Source of the DNA: Bryobacterales bacterium
Lineage (GTDB): Bacteria > Acidobacteriota > Terriglobia > Bryobacterales > Bryobacteraceae
Reading direction: 5' to 3'
NCBI GenBank assembly: GCA_003139735.1
Contig: PLGA01000445.1
Coordinates: 1-13,790, forward strand
DNA length: 13,790 nt
A model generated the notes under the pieces. It saw only the letters and a list, made by a program, of their open reading frames with translations, did not search any database and was not told the DNA's origin. The first letter of the stretch is position 1. Every line of letters begins with the position of its first letter. Shown here one piece after another: positions 1 to 7,696 of this stretch. The position numbers and the translations under genes are program-made.

Positions 1-2586
1 GCAAAGGAAAAATCCACTGACGCGACATCAGTGGATGGCGGTTATATGGGTAAGCTGGACCCGCAAGCCCTGCGCTTGGAACTGCGGGAGGCTTTGAAAG
101 GACGCTCTGTCGGCCAGCTTACCGATGTGGTGCATCTTCCCTCTGGCTACGCGATTCTTAAAGTGCTTGCGTCTCCGCCCGCGCTGGAAGATGTGAATCC
201 GATGCGGGTAGCGTCGCTGGTTTCGACAGGCGTAATCACTCAAGGTGCTGTGGTCGGCGGATATCCCGAAGCCCTTGCGGCGCTCCGGGACGCCCCCAAG
301 CCGGATGGATGGCCCAGGAATCTGCGCCAGGTTTGCGAGATCCGCACCGAAGCGGTCAAGAACGCGAAGCAGGGGTTGCGAGGCGCGCTCCAATCGACTC
401 TTGATGCTCAAGCTACCCCGGAGCAGTTACAGATGCTCATCCAGGGAGAATCCGCACTTGCGCAGCTCTATGCCTACAGCGGCGAGATGCCTGAGTCCAT
501 CGAGGCTTGGAAGGCAGCGATCAAGCTCTCAGAGACGGTAGATCCAGGGCACTTACCCAATCTGTATGAGAGCATTGGCGCGACGTATCTGCATTGGTCG
601 GAGATGGAGAACGGGATGTACAACGGCTCGCGCGATCTGGATATCTTTCCGCCTCTGGACCCCCATGCGAGCTTTGAAAAAAAAGAGGAATCGAAGCAGG
701 CTATCGAGTACTTGCTGAAGTTTCTGGAGCTGCGGCCCGACATTCTGGAGGTGAAATGGCTGCTCAACCTGGCTTATGCAACGCTGGGCGAATACCCCTC
801 CGGCGTGCCCGCAGCTTACCTGATTCCAGAGAGCAACTTCCAATCAAAGGAGAACATTGGACGCTTTGTGGACCGCGCGCCCGCCGCTGGACTTAACGTC
901 TTTGGTGAAGCCGGGGGCATCATTGTGGACGACTTCGACAACGACGGGCTGCTGGATGTGGTGATCTCCAGCATGAATGTGTGCGAGCCGCTGCATTTCT
1001 TCCACAACAACGGTGACGGGACCTTCACGGACCGCACCAAAGAAGCCGGCCTGCAGGATCAGTTGGGCGGCCTGAACATGGTGCAGGTGGACTACAACAA
1101 CGACGGCTGCATGGACATTTTCTTCACGAATGGCGCCACGTCTCCGTCTCTCGACAAGAGCCGGCCTGAATTCCACAATCGCCTGTTCAAGAACAATTGC
1201 GACGGCACGTTTACGGACGTTACGGACCGCGCGGGCGTGGCCGGTTATGGCTACTCGATGGCAGTCGCCGTCGCGGACTACGATAATGACGGCTTCGAAG
1301 ATATTTTCGTGGCCGGCGTGGACCACAATATTCTCTACCACAACCTGGGGAATGGGACGTTCGAAGATGTTACGCGAAAGGCCGGACTGGAGGGCATCGA
1401 TCCGAAATACGGGAAAATGTGGTCGATTTCGGCGGGATGGTTCGATGCCGATAACGACGGTTTCCTCGATTTATTCGTCTCCAGTTACGTAGCGTGGGAC
1501 CCGAATACCGAGCCGTCGTGCGGAACGGCGTCGATGCGAATCTATTGCCATCCGGATAACTACCAGGGCCGGCCCAGCCAGTTATTCCGCAACAACCACA
1601 ACGGAACTTTCACCGACGTCTCCCAGAGTTCCGGCATCGCCCAAAGCATCGGCAAGGGCATGGGAGTGGCGTTCGGCGATTTCAATCGCGATGGCCTGAT
1701 GGACATCTTCGTCGCCAACGATTCCACCCGGAATTTCCTTTTTCAGAACGAGGGCAACTTCCACTTCCGCGAGGTCGGCTTGGAAATGGGCGTCGCGTAC
1801 GGCGAGAGCGGACGGCCGGTGGCCGGGATGGGGGCCGATTTCCGCGACTACGACAACGATGGCTTGCCCGACATCGTGCTTACCGGGATGGTCAACGATT
1901 CCTACCTGGTTTTCCGCAACCGCGGGAAGCCTTTCTTTTTTGAGGACTACAGCATTCCGTCCAGGCTGGTGGTCGCCACCCGGCAACTTACCGGCTGGGG
2001 CATGGGGCTCTTCGATTTCGACAACGATGGCTGGAAAGATCTCTTTTCCGCCAATGCGCACTTTCCCTATATGGACAAGCTGTTGGGCGTTCCGACCCGT
2101 CTCGCGTGCAGCGTTTTCCGAAATGTGACCGGCCGCTTCGAGGACGTTTCCGCGGAGGCCGGAGAGTCTTTTCACGTCGCCGGATACAATCGCGGGGCTG
2201 CGTTCGCGGATTTCGATGGCGATGGCAAGGTGGACGTCGTGGTGAGCGTCTTGAATGAACCGGCGCGCCTTTTCCGGAACGTCACTCCCAATTCCGGACA
2301 CTGGCTGGCCGTCAAACTGGTGGGCGCGCGAAGCAACCGGGATGGCATTGGCGCGGAGTTGCAAGCGATACTGCCGGATGGAACCGTGCTGTATAACCAC
2401 GCGACAACCAGCGTCGGCTACGCATCGTCAAGCGAACCGCTGGTACGGTTTGGCCTTGGAAAGCAAACCAGGCTTCGTGAGCTTCGAATCACGTGGCCCG
2501 GCGGCCGCACGCAGGTGGTCCAGGATGTGGCCGCGGATCGGGTGGTCGAGATTCGCGAGACTCTTACAAGCGCTGCTCCCCGCTAG
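1..2586 (+). CDS. Parvulin-type PPIase / TPR / FG-GAP (VCBS) repeat protein with ASPIC/UnbV tail, 5' partial
   Basis: The frame is open from base 1 and ends at TAG 2584-2586, so the true start lies outside the window. The GTG at 31 sits inside a domain and is unlikely to be the start. Bases 1-170 encode a parvulin C-terminal half (SVDGGYMGKL, GRSVGQLTDVVHLPSGYAIL). TPR-like helices follow at about 400-820. Eight FG-GAP/VCBS units span 890-2280, each with a calcium-type loop (DFDNDG, DYNNDG, DYDNDG, DADNDG, DFNRDG, DYDNDG, DFDNDG, DFDGDG), often followed by FxNNGDGTFTD-type strands. An ASPIC/UnbV domain closes the protein (2290-2570, with NRDGIGAEL, SSEPLVRFGLG and ITWPGG). FG-GAP/UnbV proteins are usually exported and fold as beta-propellers. 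The substrate or partner is unknown. The fusion of a proline isomerase to the propeller is unusual. Domain calls are firm; function is not. Confidence 0.9.
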   Translation, partial: AKEKSTDATSVDGGYMGKLDPQALRLELREALKGRSVGQLTDVVHLPSGYAILKVLASPPALEDVNPMRVASLVSTGVITQGAVVGGYPEALAALRDAPKPDGWPRNLRQVCEIRTEAVKNAKQGLRGALQSTLDAQATPEQLQMLIQGESALAQLYAYSGEMPESIEAWKAAIKLSETVDPGHLPNLYESIGATYLHWSEMENGMYNGSRDLDIFPPLDPHASFEKKEESKQAIEYLLKFLELRPDILEVKWLLNLAYATLGEYPSGVPAAYLIPESNFQSKENIGRFVDRAPAAGLNVFGEAGGIIVDDFDNDGLLDVVISSMNVCEPLHFFHNNGDGTFTDRTKEAGLQDQLGGLNMVQVDYNNDGCMDIFFTNGATSPSLDKSRPEFHNRLFKNNCDGTFTDVTDRAGVAGYGYSMAVAVADYDNDGFEDIFVAGVDHNILYHNLGNGTFEDVTRKAGLEGIDPKYGKMWSISAGWFDADNDGFLDLFVSSYVAWDPNTEPSCGTASMRIYCHPDNYQGRPSQLFRNNHNGTFTDVSQSSGIAQSIGKGMGVAFGDFNRDGLMDIFVANDSTRNFLFQNEGNFHFREVGLEMGVAYGESGRPVAGMGADFRDYDNDGLPDIVLTGMVNDSYLVFRNRGKPFFFEDYSIPSRLVVATRQLTGWGMGLFDFDNDGWKDLFSANAHFPYMDKLLGVPTRLACSVFRNVTGRFEDVSAEAGESFHVAGYNRGAAFADFDGDGKVDVVVSVLNEPARLFRNVTPNSGHWLAVKLVGARSNRDGIGAELQAILPDGTVLYNHATTSVGYASSSEPLVRFGLGKQTRLRELRITWPGGRTQVVQDVAADRVVEIRETLTSAAPR

Positions 2587-2644
2587 GGGAATTAGCAAGA
2601 AGGCAGACCAGGAGGTCCGCCCCACCGTCACCCCCGCTGCGGTC

Positions 2645-2650
2645 TATGAT
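2645..2650 (+). promoter_or_regulatory. Candidate -10 box for the M55 peptidase gene
   Basis: TATGAT matches the sigma70 -10 consensus at 5 of 6 positions and ends 8 nt before the ATG at 2659. The same TANNAT-N-GG-N5-ATG layout occurs before 3580 and 7697. No convincing -35 box is visible at 16-18 bp. The spacing would place transcription start at or next to the ATG, giving a leaderless message. Confidence 0.45.
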
Positions 2651-2658
2651 TGGATATC

Positions 2659-3534
2659 ATGTGCAACCCGATGAGGCACAGTGTGAAGTCCAACGCGATT
2701 TCGCTCGTCCTCTTGATGCTTTCGGCGCTGCCCTGCGCGGGCCAGCCCAGGAAATCCGTCTTCGTGATTACGGATGGCGAGGGCGTAGCCGGAATCTGCC
2801 GCCAGGAGCAGACCGATCCCACGGACCCCGAGTTGCGCCAGTTGCTGACTGGCGAGGTCAACGCGGCGGTGGATGGCTTCCTCGCCGGAGGCGCCGACGA
2901 AGTGGTCGTTTGGGATGGCCACGATGGCAGCCGGACGCTTTCGGCCACCACGATACACCCGCGGGCGAAGCTGGTAATCGGCTATATCGGCCCCCTCATG
3001 ACGCTCGATCGCGGCTACGCGGCCGTGGCGTTCGTGGGCCAGCACAGCAAGGCCGGGACCGGCGCCGCAATCATGGCTCACAGCTATGACTCGCTCGGAA
3101 TTCAGAACATGCTTTTGAACGGAAAGCCCGTCGGCGAGATTGAGGTAAGGGCGGCCATGGCCGGGCATTTCGGGATCCCCGTGATTTTTCTGAGCGGCGA
3201 CCGGGCGGCGGTGACAGAGATGCACGACATTGTCCCGGACGCGGTCACCGCCGAGGTCAAGGAAGGGCTTGCCCGCTACGCATGCATCACGCTTTCCGCC
3301 GCGGCCGCGCGCGACCTGATCCGCGAACGGGCGGCCGAGGCGGCTCGCAAGATCGGCTCCATCCGGCCCTACCGCATTGACGGACCGGTCACCCTGCAAA
3401 TCGAATACACCACGCGAACCTCGCTGCCCGTGGGCGCCGGCGCCCTGCCGGGACGGGAAGTGGTGGACGACCGCACCATCCGCATCCAGGGAAAGGATCT
3501 GGTGGAGGCCTGGACGCGATACGAGGAACGTTGA
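2659..3534 (+). CDS. Secreted M55-family D-aminopeptidase (DppA-like)
   Basis: Peptidase family M55 (DppA) enzymes are zinc D-aminopeptidases that release D-amino acids from short peptides such as cell-wall-derived D-Ala-D-Ala. The DppA metal ligand set can be followed with similar spacing (numbered from the TTG at 2650): D42 and E44 in TDGEGVAG, H91 in WDGHDG, H132 in VGQHSKAGT and E163 in VGEIEV, followed by PVIFLSGDRAAVTE and the VKEGLARYA block. The N-terminus has a basic stretch, a hydrophobic core (SLVLLMLSAL) and a likely cleavage site near CAG-Q, so export is expected, unlike cytosolic Bacillus DppA. An in-frame TTG at 2650 and an ATG at 2671 are alternative starts. I prefer ATG 2659 because a TATGAT box ends 8 nt before it. 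Ends TGA 3532-3534. Confidence 0.88.
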   Translation: MCNPMRHSVKSNAISLVLLMLSALPCAGQPRKSVFVITDGEGVAGICRQEQTDPTDPELRQLLTGEVNAAVDGFLAGGADEVVVWDGHDGSRTLSATTIHPRAKLVIGYIGPLMTLDRGYAAVAFVGQHSKAGTGAAIMAHSYDSLGIQNMLLNGKPVGEIEVRAAMAGHFGIPVIFLSGDRAAVTEMHDIVPDAVTAEVKEGLARYACITLSAAAARDLIRERAAEAARKIGSIRPYRIDGPVTLQIEYTTRTSLPVGAGALPGREVVDDRTIRIQGKDLVEAWTRYEER

Positions 3535-3565
3535 GCTTGCCGCGTGGCCCGCACGAACCCCGTTG

Positions 3566-3571
3566 TAAAAT
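3566..3571 (+). promoter_or_regulatory. Candidate -10 box for the DUF1844 gene and downstream operon
   Basis: TAAAAT (5/6 to consensus) is followed by GGG and then, 8 nt after the box, the ATG at 3580. A clear -35 hexamer at normal spacing is not visible. It fits the layout seen before 2659 and 7697. It would drive the tightly packed run 3580-6355. Confidence 0.45.
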
Positions 3572-3579
3572 GGGGGCTG

Positions 3580-3945
3580 ATGAACGACCAAGAAGCTACT
3601 CACGAAGCCACCGCCGAAGCCACCAACGAAGCCGCTCACGAAGCCGCCCAGGAAGATATGCGCGGACCGCTGCCGCCCGCTTCATTCGCTTTCCTGGTGC
3701 TCTCCTTGCGCGCACAGGCCGAAATGCAGCTTGGCTTGATGCGTTTCAGCGAGGAGGACAAGGAGGATCCGAACCTCCCATTGGCGCGCCACTCCATCGA
3801 CCTGATGGGCATGCTGCTCGATAAGACCAGAGGCAATCTGGAACTCGACGAACGGCGGCTGCTGGAGAATTCTCTGACCGAACTGCGGTTCCGCTTCGTC
3901 CAGGTGTCGGAGGAAGTCGCCAAGGCGGGCGCTCAGAAAGCCTGA
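3580..3945 (+). CDS. DUF1844 family protein
   Basis: A 121-residue protein. Its last 95 residues carry the DUF1844 pattern: PPASFAFLVLSLRAQAEMQLG, then LARHSIDLMGMLLDKTRGNL, then ERRLLENSLTELRFRFVQVSEE. This is a small, mostly helical domain of unknown function. The first ~25 residues are not part of the domain but a low-complexity EATHEATAEATNEAAHEAAQ segment made by a 12-bp tandem repeat. An in-frame GTG at 3544 would add 12 residues. ATG 3580 is preferred because the -10-like TAAAAT lies between the two, and a G-run precedes the ATG. The stop codon TGA abuts the ATG of the next gene, so translation of the two is probably coupled. Confidence 0.85.
   Translation: MNDQEATHEATAEATNEAAHEAAQEDMRGPLPPASFAFLVLSLRAQAEMQLGLMRFSEEDKEDPNLPLARHSIDLMGMLLDKTRGNLELDERRLLENSLTELRFRFVQVSEEVAKAGAQKA
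3592..3651 (+). repeat. 12-bp tandem repeat (5 units) inside the DUF1844 gene
   Basis: Five consecutive imperfect 12-bp units at 3592, 3604, 3616, 3628 and 3640, all beginning GAAGC and encoding EATH, EATA, EATN, EAAH and EAAQ. The unit length is a multiple of three, so copy-number change would keep the frame and only alter the length of an acidic/alanine-rich N-terminal tail. Confidence 0.85.
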
Positions 3946-4740
3946 ATGGCGGCGCCTGCGATCAAGATTGTCGTGCTGGGGTCCGGCACCAGCGTGGGGG
4001 TGCCCACGATTGGATGCCATTGCGGCGTGTGTACTTCCGCGGACCCGCGCGACGCCCGGTTGCGGCCCTCCATCCTGGTGGTTTACGAAGGCCGCAATAT
4101 TTTGATCGACACCACTCCGGATTTCCGCACGCAGGCGCTGCGGACGGGGCTGGACCACCTGGACGCCGTGCTGTTTACGCACGCGCACGCGGACCATGTC
4201 ATGGGCCTGGACGACGTGCGGCCGTTCAACTTCCGGCAGAAGGGGCGCATCCCGATCTACGCGTCGGCCGAAACCATGGCCAGCATCGAGCGCATCTTCT
4301 CGTATATTTTCGACCAAAAGCAGAGGGAAACCAACATCCCGCAGCTCGATGCGCGGCTGCTCGACGGCGCCGCTGTAGACCTGTTCGGCCTGGAGTTCAC
4401 GCCGGTGCCGGTCCTGCATGGCAGCCTGACCATCTTCGGGTTCCGTTTCGGACAGGCGGCGTATTTAACGGACCACAGCGACATTCCGGAATCTTCCATG
4501 GAACTGCTGAGGGGCCTGGACGTGCTTTTTCTGGACGCGCTCCGCTACAAGCCGCATCCCACGCACTCCACCGTCGAACGGTCCATCCGAACCGTGGAGA
4601 AGCTCGCTCCGCGGCGCGCCTTCTTCACGCACATCAGCCACGACCTGGGCCACCAGCGCGCGGAGAGCCTGCTCCCGCCGCACATCCGGCTGGCCTATGA
4701 CGGCCTGGAGTTGCTGGTGGAAGGCGTGCCTGGCCCATGA
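3946..4740 (+). CDS. MBL-fold metallo-hydrolase, PhnP-like
   Basis: A 264-residue metallo-beta-lactamase-fold hydrolase. The zinc motif H79-A-H-A-D-H84 follows strand AVLFT. Later ligand regions are the histidine in PVLHG, the aspartate in YLTDHSD and the C-terminal THISHDLGH. Near the N-terminus, SGTSVGVPTIGC leads into C24-x-C26-x2-C29, the structural zinc site typical of the PhnP branch. PhnP hydrolyses 5-phosphoribosyl 1,2-cyclic phosphate, but no other phn gene is present, so the substrate here is unknown and may be a different cyclic phosphodiester. The ATG directly follows the upstream TGA, and the 3' end overlaps ribF by 4 bp (ATGA at 4737). The operon setting suggests a housekeeping role, perhaps nucleotide repair. 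Family firm, substrate open. Confidence 0.88.
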   Translation: MAAPAIKIVVLGSGTSVGVPTIGCHCGVCTSADPRDARLRPSILVVYEGRNILIDTTPDFRTQALRTGLDHLDAVLFTHAHADHVMGLDDVRPFNFRQKGRIPIYASAETMASIERIFSYIFDQKQRETNIPQLDARLLDGAAVDLFGLEFTPVPVLHGSLTIFGFRFGQAAYLTDHSDIPESSMELLRGLDVLFLDALRYKPHPTHSTVERSIRTVEKLAPRRAFFTHISHDLGHQRAESLLPPHIRLAYDGLELLVEGVPGP

Positions 4741-5681
4741 GGATCTATCGCAGCCTCGCCGAGGTCCCCGCGGATTTCGGCCCGAGTGCGTTGACCATCG
4801 GCAATTTCGATGGCGTGCACAGGGGCCATCGGAGGATTCTGCGGCGCCTGGTGGCGCTTGCAAAAGAGCGCGGGTGGAAGCCTTCGGTCCTCACGTTCGA
4901 TCCGCATCCCACGCGCGTGGTGGCGCCGGAGCGTACGCCGACGCTGCTCACTTCGCCGCTCCGCCGCGCCGAATCGATGCGCGAGGAAGGCGTGGAGCAG
5001 GTATTAATTCTGCCCTTTGTCCCCGAGGTGGCGCGCCTGACGCCCGAGGAATTCGTGCGGGAGATTGTGGTGGGGCGCCTCGGAGCGCGGGCGGCGCTGG
5101 TGGGCGCCAACTTCCGTTTCGGCCATCGCCACGCGGGCGACTTCCACACGCTCAAGGAATTGGGGCGCAAATACGGATACCAGACGGAAATCGTGGACCC
5201 CGTCACTTGCCGCGGGCGCACGGTGAGCAGCAGCGCGATTCGCGAACTGCTTGGAGCGGGGCGGGTTTCCCTGGCGGCGCGGTTCCTCGAACGTCCTTAC
5301 ACGATTGACGGGGCGGTCACGGGCGGGCGCGGCGTGGGATCGAAACACACCGTGCCGACGCTGAACCTGGCCACGGATGCCGAGGTGATCCCGGCGAGTG
5401 GCGTATATGCGACCCGCACCAGCGACCTGGACGACGGCCGCCAATGGAACTCCATCACCAACATTGGCTACCGCCCGACTTTCGGGGAGAGCGGCGAGCG
5501 GACCATCGAAACGTTTCTGCTGGACCCTTTGGAAGGTGAATCGCCGCGCCGCATTCGCGTGGCGTTCCTGCACCGCCTTCGCGAGGAGCGCAAGTTCGAC
5601 AATGCGGAGGCGCTGAAGGCGCGGATACTGGCGGACGTGCGGGTTGTGCGGAACTACTTCCGCCGGCGCGGGGATCTATGA
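4737..5681 (+). CDS. ribF: Bifunctional riboflavin kinase / FAD synthetase
   Basis: Converts riboflavin to FMN and then FAD in the cytosol. The N-terminal FAD synthetase domain shows the nucleotidyltransferase motif G22-NFDGVHRGH31, then TFDPHP, the LTPEEFVREIVV segment, ALVGANFRFGHRHAGD and VSSSAIRELLGAG. The C-terminal flavokinase domain begins around YTIDGAVTGG and carries PTLNLAT (the Mg-ATP PTxN element), IPASGVYAT, ITNIGYRPTFG and IETFLLD. The 314-residue length is normal for RibF. The usual GxxLGFPT lead-in to PTxN is replaced by GVGSKHTVPT, a modest departure; the core residues remain. Start ATG 4737 overlaps the previous stop, and the 3' end overlaps the next gene by 4 bp (ATGA at 5678), so it is translated as part of an operon. 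Confidence 0.95.
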   Translation: MRIYRSLAEVPADFGPSALTIGNFDGVHRGHRRILRRLVALAKERGWKPSVLTFDPHPTRVVAPERTPTLLTSPLRRAESMREEGVEQVLILPFVPEVARLTPEEFVREIVVGRLGARAALVGANFRFGHRHAGDFHTLKELGRKYGYQTEIVDPVTCRGRTVSSSAIRELLGAGRVSLAARFLERPYTIDGAVTGGRGVGSKHTVPTLNLATDAEVIPASGVYATRTSDLDDGRQWNSITNIGYRPTFGESGERTIETFLLDPLEGESPRRIRVAFLHRLREERKFDNAEALKARILADVRVVRNYFRRRGDL

Positions 5682-6355
5682 GCGTCTGGCACTTTCTGGC
5701 CGGTGTGCTCACGATCATCGTGATCGACCTGCTCCTGGCCGGCGATAACGCGCTGGTGATCGCGGTGGCGGTGCGCTCGCTGCCCAGGCGGCAACGGCGG
5801 GCCGCCAGCGCTTGCGGCGCGGCGGCAGCGGTGGTGTTGCGCGTGGCGCTGACTGCGGTGGCCGCGCGCCTGTTGAGCGTCCCTTACCTGCAAATGGCGG
5901 GAGGGCTGCTCATCCTTTGGATTGGCCTGAAGGTGCTGCTCGACGCAAGCGACCAACCCGAGGCCGCGCCGGCCGTGGCCGGCCGCCTGGTCCAGGCCAT
6001 CTGGTATATCGTGGTGGCGGATATCACCATGTCCACCGATAACGTCCTGGCAATCGCGGGGGCGTCCAGGGGCAACATCTACCTCATCGTTTTCGGTCTG
6101 AGCCTCAGCATTCCGCTGGTGATCTTTGCGGCCAACCTGCTGGCCATGCTGATGGACCGCTACCCGGCGCTGATCTATGTGGGCTCCGCGATTCTCGGCA
6201 AAGTGGGCGCCGACCTGATTCTGACGGATGCATGGGTGGCCCGCATGGCGCACCCCTCCACCTGGCAGCGCTACGGCGTGGATGCAATAGCGGCCGCCAG
6301 CGTGGTGATCGCCGGGAAGCTGATTTGCGGGGCGAGGGCGCGGCGGGCGGGATAG
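5678..6355 (+). CDS. TerC/YjbE-family integral membrane protein
   Basis: A 225-residue polytopic membrane protein of the TerC family. It has about seven hydrophobic segments: residues 6-30, 42-65, 67-88, ~103-123, 130-155, 160-180 and 203-220. The two family signatures with intramembrane acidic residues are present: IDLLLAGDNALVIAVA in the first helix and ADITMSTDNVLAIAGAS in the fourth, giving the internally duplicated (S/G)DN core. TerC-family proteins have been linked to metal-ion efflux, notably manganese delivery to exported enzymes in Bacillus, and to tellurite resistance. No ter cluster is present, so a metal-homeostasis role is the more likely inference. The gene overlaps ribF by 4 bp and is followed after only 5 bp by the BrnT gene. 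Confidence 0.9.
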   Translation: MSVWHFLAGVLTIIVIDLLLAGDNALVIAVAVRSLPRRQRRAASACGAAAAVVLRVALTAVAARLLSVPYLQMAGGLLILWIGLKVLLDASDQPEAAPAVAGRLVQAIWYIVVADITMSTDNVLAIAGASRGNIYLIVFGLSLSIPLVIFAANLLAMLMDRYPALIYVGSAILGKVGADLILTDAWVARMAHPSTWQRYGVDAIAAASVVIAGKLICGARARRAG

Positions 6356-6360
6356 TGGAA

Positions 6361-6645
6361 ATGCCCGGAATCGCTTTTGAGTGGGACCGCCGAAAGGACG
6401 TCGCGAACCTGCGGAAGCACGGCGTGGGTTTTGGGGAAGCCAGCACCGTCTTCGACGACCCCCTTTCGATCACGATCCCGGATCCGGACCATGGCAGCGA
6501 TGAAGACCGGTTCGTAATCGTCGGAATGTCCGACAAGCGGAGTCTGCTGATTGTGGTTCATACTATTAGAGGAGAGCGGATTCGCCTGATCAGCGCTCGC
6601 CCGGCGACGAAGCATGAGAAACGCAAATATGAAGACTCCGACTAA
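6361..6645 (+). CDS. brnT: BrnT-family ribonuclease toxin
   Basis: A 94-residue protein matching BrnT, a RelE-fold mRNA-cleaving toxin of type II toxin-antitoxin systems. Diagnostic blocks are FEWDRRKDVANLRKHGVGF at the N-terminus, EASTVFDDPLSITIPDPDH, the central strand RFVIVGMSDKRSLLIVVHT, and the basic C-terminus ERIRLISARPATKHEKRKYE. All are present, so the toxin looks intact. It begins 5 bp after the terC stop and may be co-transcribed with the ribF operon, although GATAGT just upstream could be a weak -10. Its stop (TAA 6643-6645) lies inside the next gene, the usual toxin-first order of brnTA. Confidence 0.9.
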   Translation: MPGIAFEWDRRKDVANLRKHGVGFGEASTVFDDPLSITIPDPDHGSDEDRFVIVGMSDKRSLLIVVHTIRGERIRLISARPATKHEKRKYEDSD

Positions 6646-6850
6646 GCGCCGTACCGACGAGATGCGAGCCGAGTATGACTTTTCCGGTGGCGTTCGGGGC
6701 AAGTACGTGGATAGATACCGCCGCGGAACCAATGTGGTACTGCTTGACCCGGAGTTGGCCGAGGCTTTTCCGGATTCAAAGTCGGTGAACGATGCGCTTC
6801 GGGCGCTGGTGGCTATTGCTGCGCGAACCGAAGCTCGCAAGCGCGCGTAA
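6614..6850 (+). CDS. Putative antitoxin partner of BrnT (RHH-like)
   Basis: A 78-residue basic protein overlapping the toxin by 32 bp (by 17 bp if the ATG at 6629 is used). It has a recognisable small-protein signature: EMRAEYDFSGGVRGKYVDRYRRG, then a short strand NVVLLDPELAEAF and a helix SVNDALRALVAIAAR. The strand-helix-helix order resembles a ribbon-helix-helix DNA-binding antitoxin, but the sequence is not classic BrnA. The role is inferred from the overlap with brnT and from small size. If correct, it neutralises BrnT and represses the pair. Start choice between 6614 and 6629 is unresolved; neither has a strong Shine-Dalgarno. Confidence 0.72.
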   Translation: MRNANMKTPTKRRTDEMRAEYDFSGGVRGKYVDRYRRGTNVVLLDPELAEAFPDSKSVNDALRALVAIAARTEARKRA

Positions 6851-6860
6851 GGTGTCCGGA

Positions 6861-7025
6861 ATGCCTGAAGACATCGACTACGGGCAGGTTCCGGCCGCTC
6901 TGCCGCTGAGCCTTGAGGCGCTGGAAGAAGAAGCGCGGCAGGAGTATTTCGCCGGCAGGACCAAGCGGATGGGCTTCTCGGCGGACGCTGTGGTCGGCGC
7001 GAGCCAATCCGGCGTAGGCGAATAG
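6861..7025 (+). CDS. Small hypothetical ORF, possibly toxin-antitoxin related
   Basis: A 54-codon ORF starting 10 bp after the antitoxin-like gene. The product is acidic, with a helical centre (SLEALEEEARQEYFAGRTKRMGFS). An EEEARxEYxAGRT-type stretch is reminiscent of tails or heads of short antitoxin-like proteins, but I do not recognise a named family. It has no convincing ribosome-binding site. It could be a third gene of the brnT cassette, a remnant of another antitoxin, or chance. The frame can be extended upstream to 6792, but that would overlap the preceding gene heavily. Confidence 0.4.
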   Translation: MPEDIDYGQVPAALPLSLEALEEEARQEYFAGRTKRMGFSADAVVGASQSGVGE

Positions 7026-7031
7026 CACGCC

Positions 7032-7643
7032 CTAGCTCTTCTCCACCCTCTTCGCCTTCACAAACTCCATTTCCGTCTGCTTGGGGATGCCGGGCTCGAA
7101 ACAACGGCGGCAACGGGCTTCGTAGAGGTCGCTTGAGCCGACCACGATCAGGTCGTCCGAGCCTCGCAGTCGTTGGGTGTGCTTGGCGGGATTGCCGCAG
7201 CGCACGCAGATGGCTAGCGTCTTGGTAATCGATTCCGCCTGCGCCAGCAGGTCCGGGATGGGCGCGAACGGGCGGCCCAGGTAGTCCGTGTCCAGCCCGG
7301 CGATAATCACCTGCTTGCCGCTGTCGGCCAGGCGCTGCGCCACTTCCACCAGGCGCGGGCCCATGAAGTTGGCTTCGTCGATGCCCACCACTTCGGAGCG
7401 CCAATCGATGCGTTCGACGATATCGCCGGCGTTCGCGACCACCTGCGAAGTCATGCGGAGATCGCCGTGGGAGACGATCTCGTCGGCGGAGTAGCGATCG
7501 TCGATGGCGGGTTTGAAAACCTCGACCCGCTTGCGCGCGATCATGGCCCTGCGCAGGCGCCGGATCAGTTCCTCGCTCTTGCCGGAGAACATGGGCCCGC
7601 AGATCACTTCGATCCATCCGATGTTGCCGTTGATGATATCCAT
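7032..7643 (-). CDS. tdk: Thymidine kinase (type II)
   Basis: Phosphorylates thymidine to dTMP with ATP in the salvage pathway. The 203-residue length and motifs fit the type II (TK1-like) family: P-loop G16-PMFSGKS23, the [11 protein letters not shown] segment, Walker B-like [10 protein letters not shown] (an N where many family members have Q or V), and the lasso region [15 protein letters not shown] structural zinc site is formed by CVRC and CRRC in the C-terminal part. It runs towards the small ORF ending at 7025, leaving 6 bp with no terminator visible. It is divergent from the 7697 gene with a 53-bp gap. Start ATG (complement of 7641-7643) is the first in the frame before the conserved [13 protein letters not shown]. 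Confidence 0.95.
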   Translation of the reverse strand: MDIINGNIGWIEVICGPMFSGKSEELIRRLRRAMIARKRVEVFKPAIDDRYSADEIVSHGDLRMTSQVVANAGDIVERIDWRSEVVGIDEANFMGPRLVEVAQRLADSGKQVIIAGLDTDYLGRPFAPIPDLLAQAESITKTLAICVRCGNPAKHTQRLRGSDDLIVVGSSDLYEARCRRCFEPGIPKQTEMEFVKAKRVEKS

Positions 7644-7682
7644 TCCGACCGTTTAGCATGGCACATCGGCGGCGCCGGGCGC

Positions 7683-7688
7683 TACAAT
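7683..7688 (+). promoter_or_regulatory. Candidate -10 box for the 7697 gene
   Basis: TACAAT (5/6 to consensus) ends 8 nt before the ATG at 7697, with CGG directly after the box. No -35 hexamer is clear. The arrangement equals that before 2659 and 3580 and would give an almost leaderless transcript. Confidence 0.45.
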
Positions 7689-7696
7689 CGGTTTCC

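Noticed and set aside
2644..3639. Minus-strand open frame of 331 codons opposite the M55 peptidase
   Set aside because: Shadow frame; the plus-strand protein has all five M55 metal ligands.
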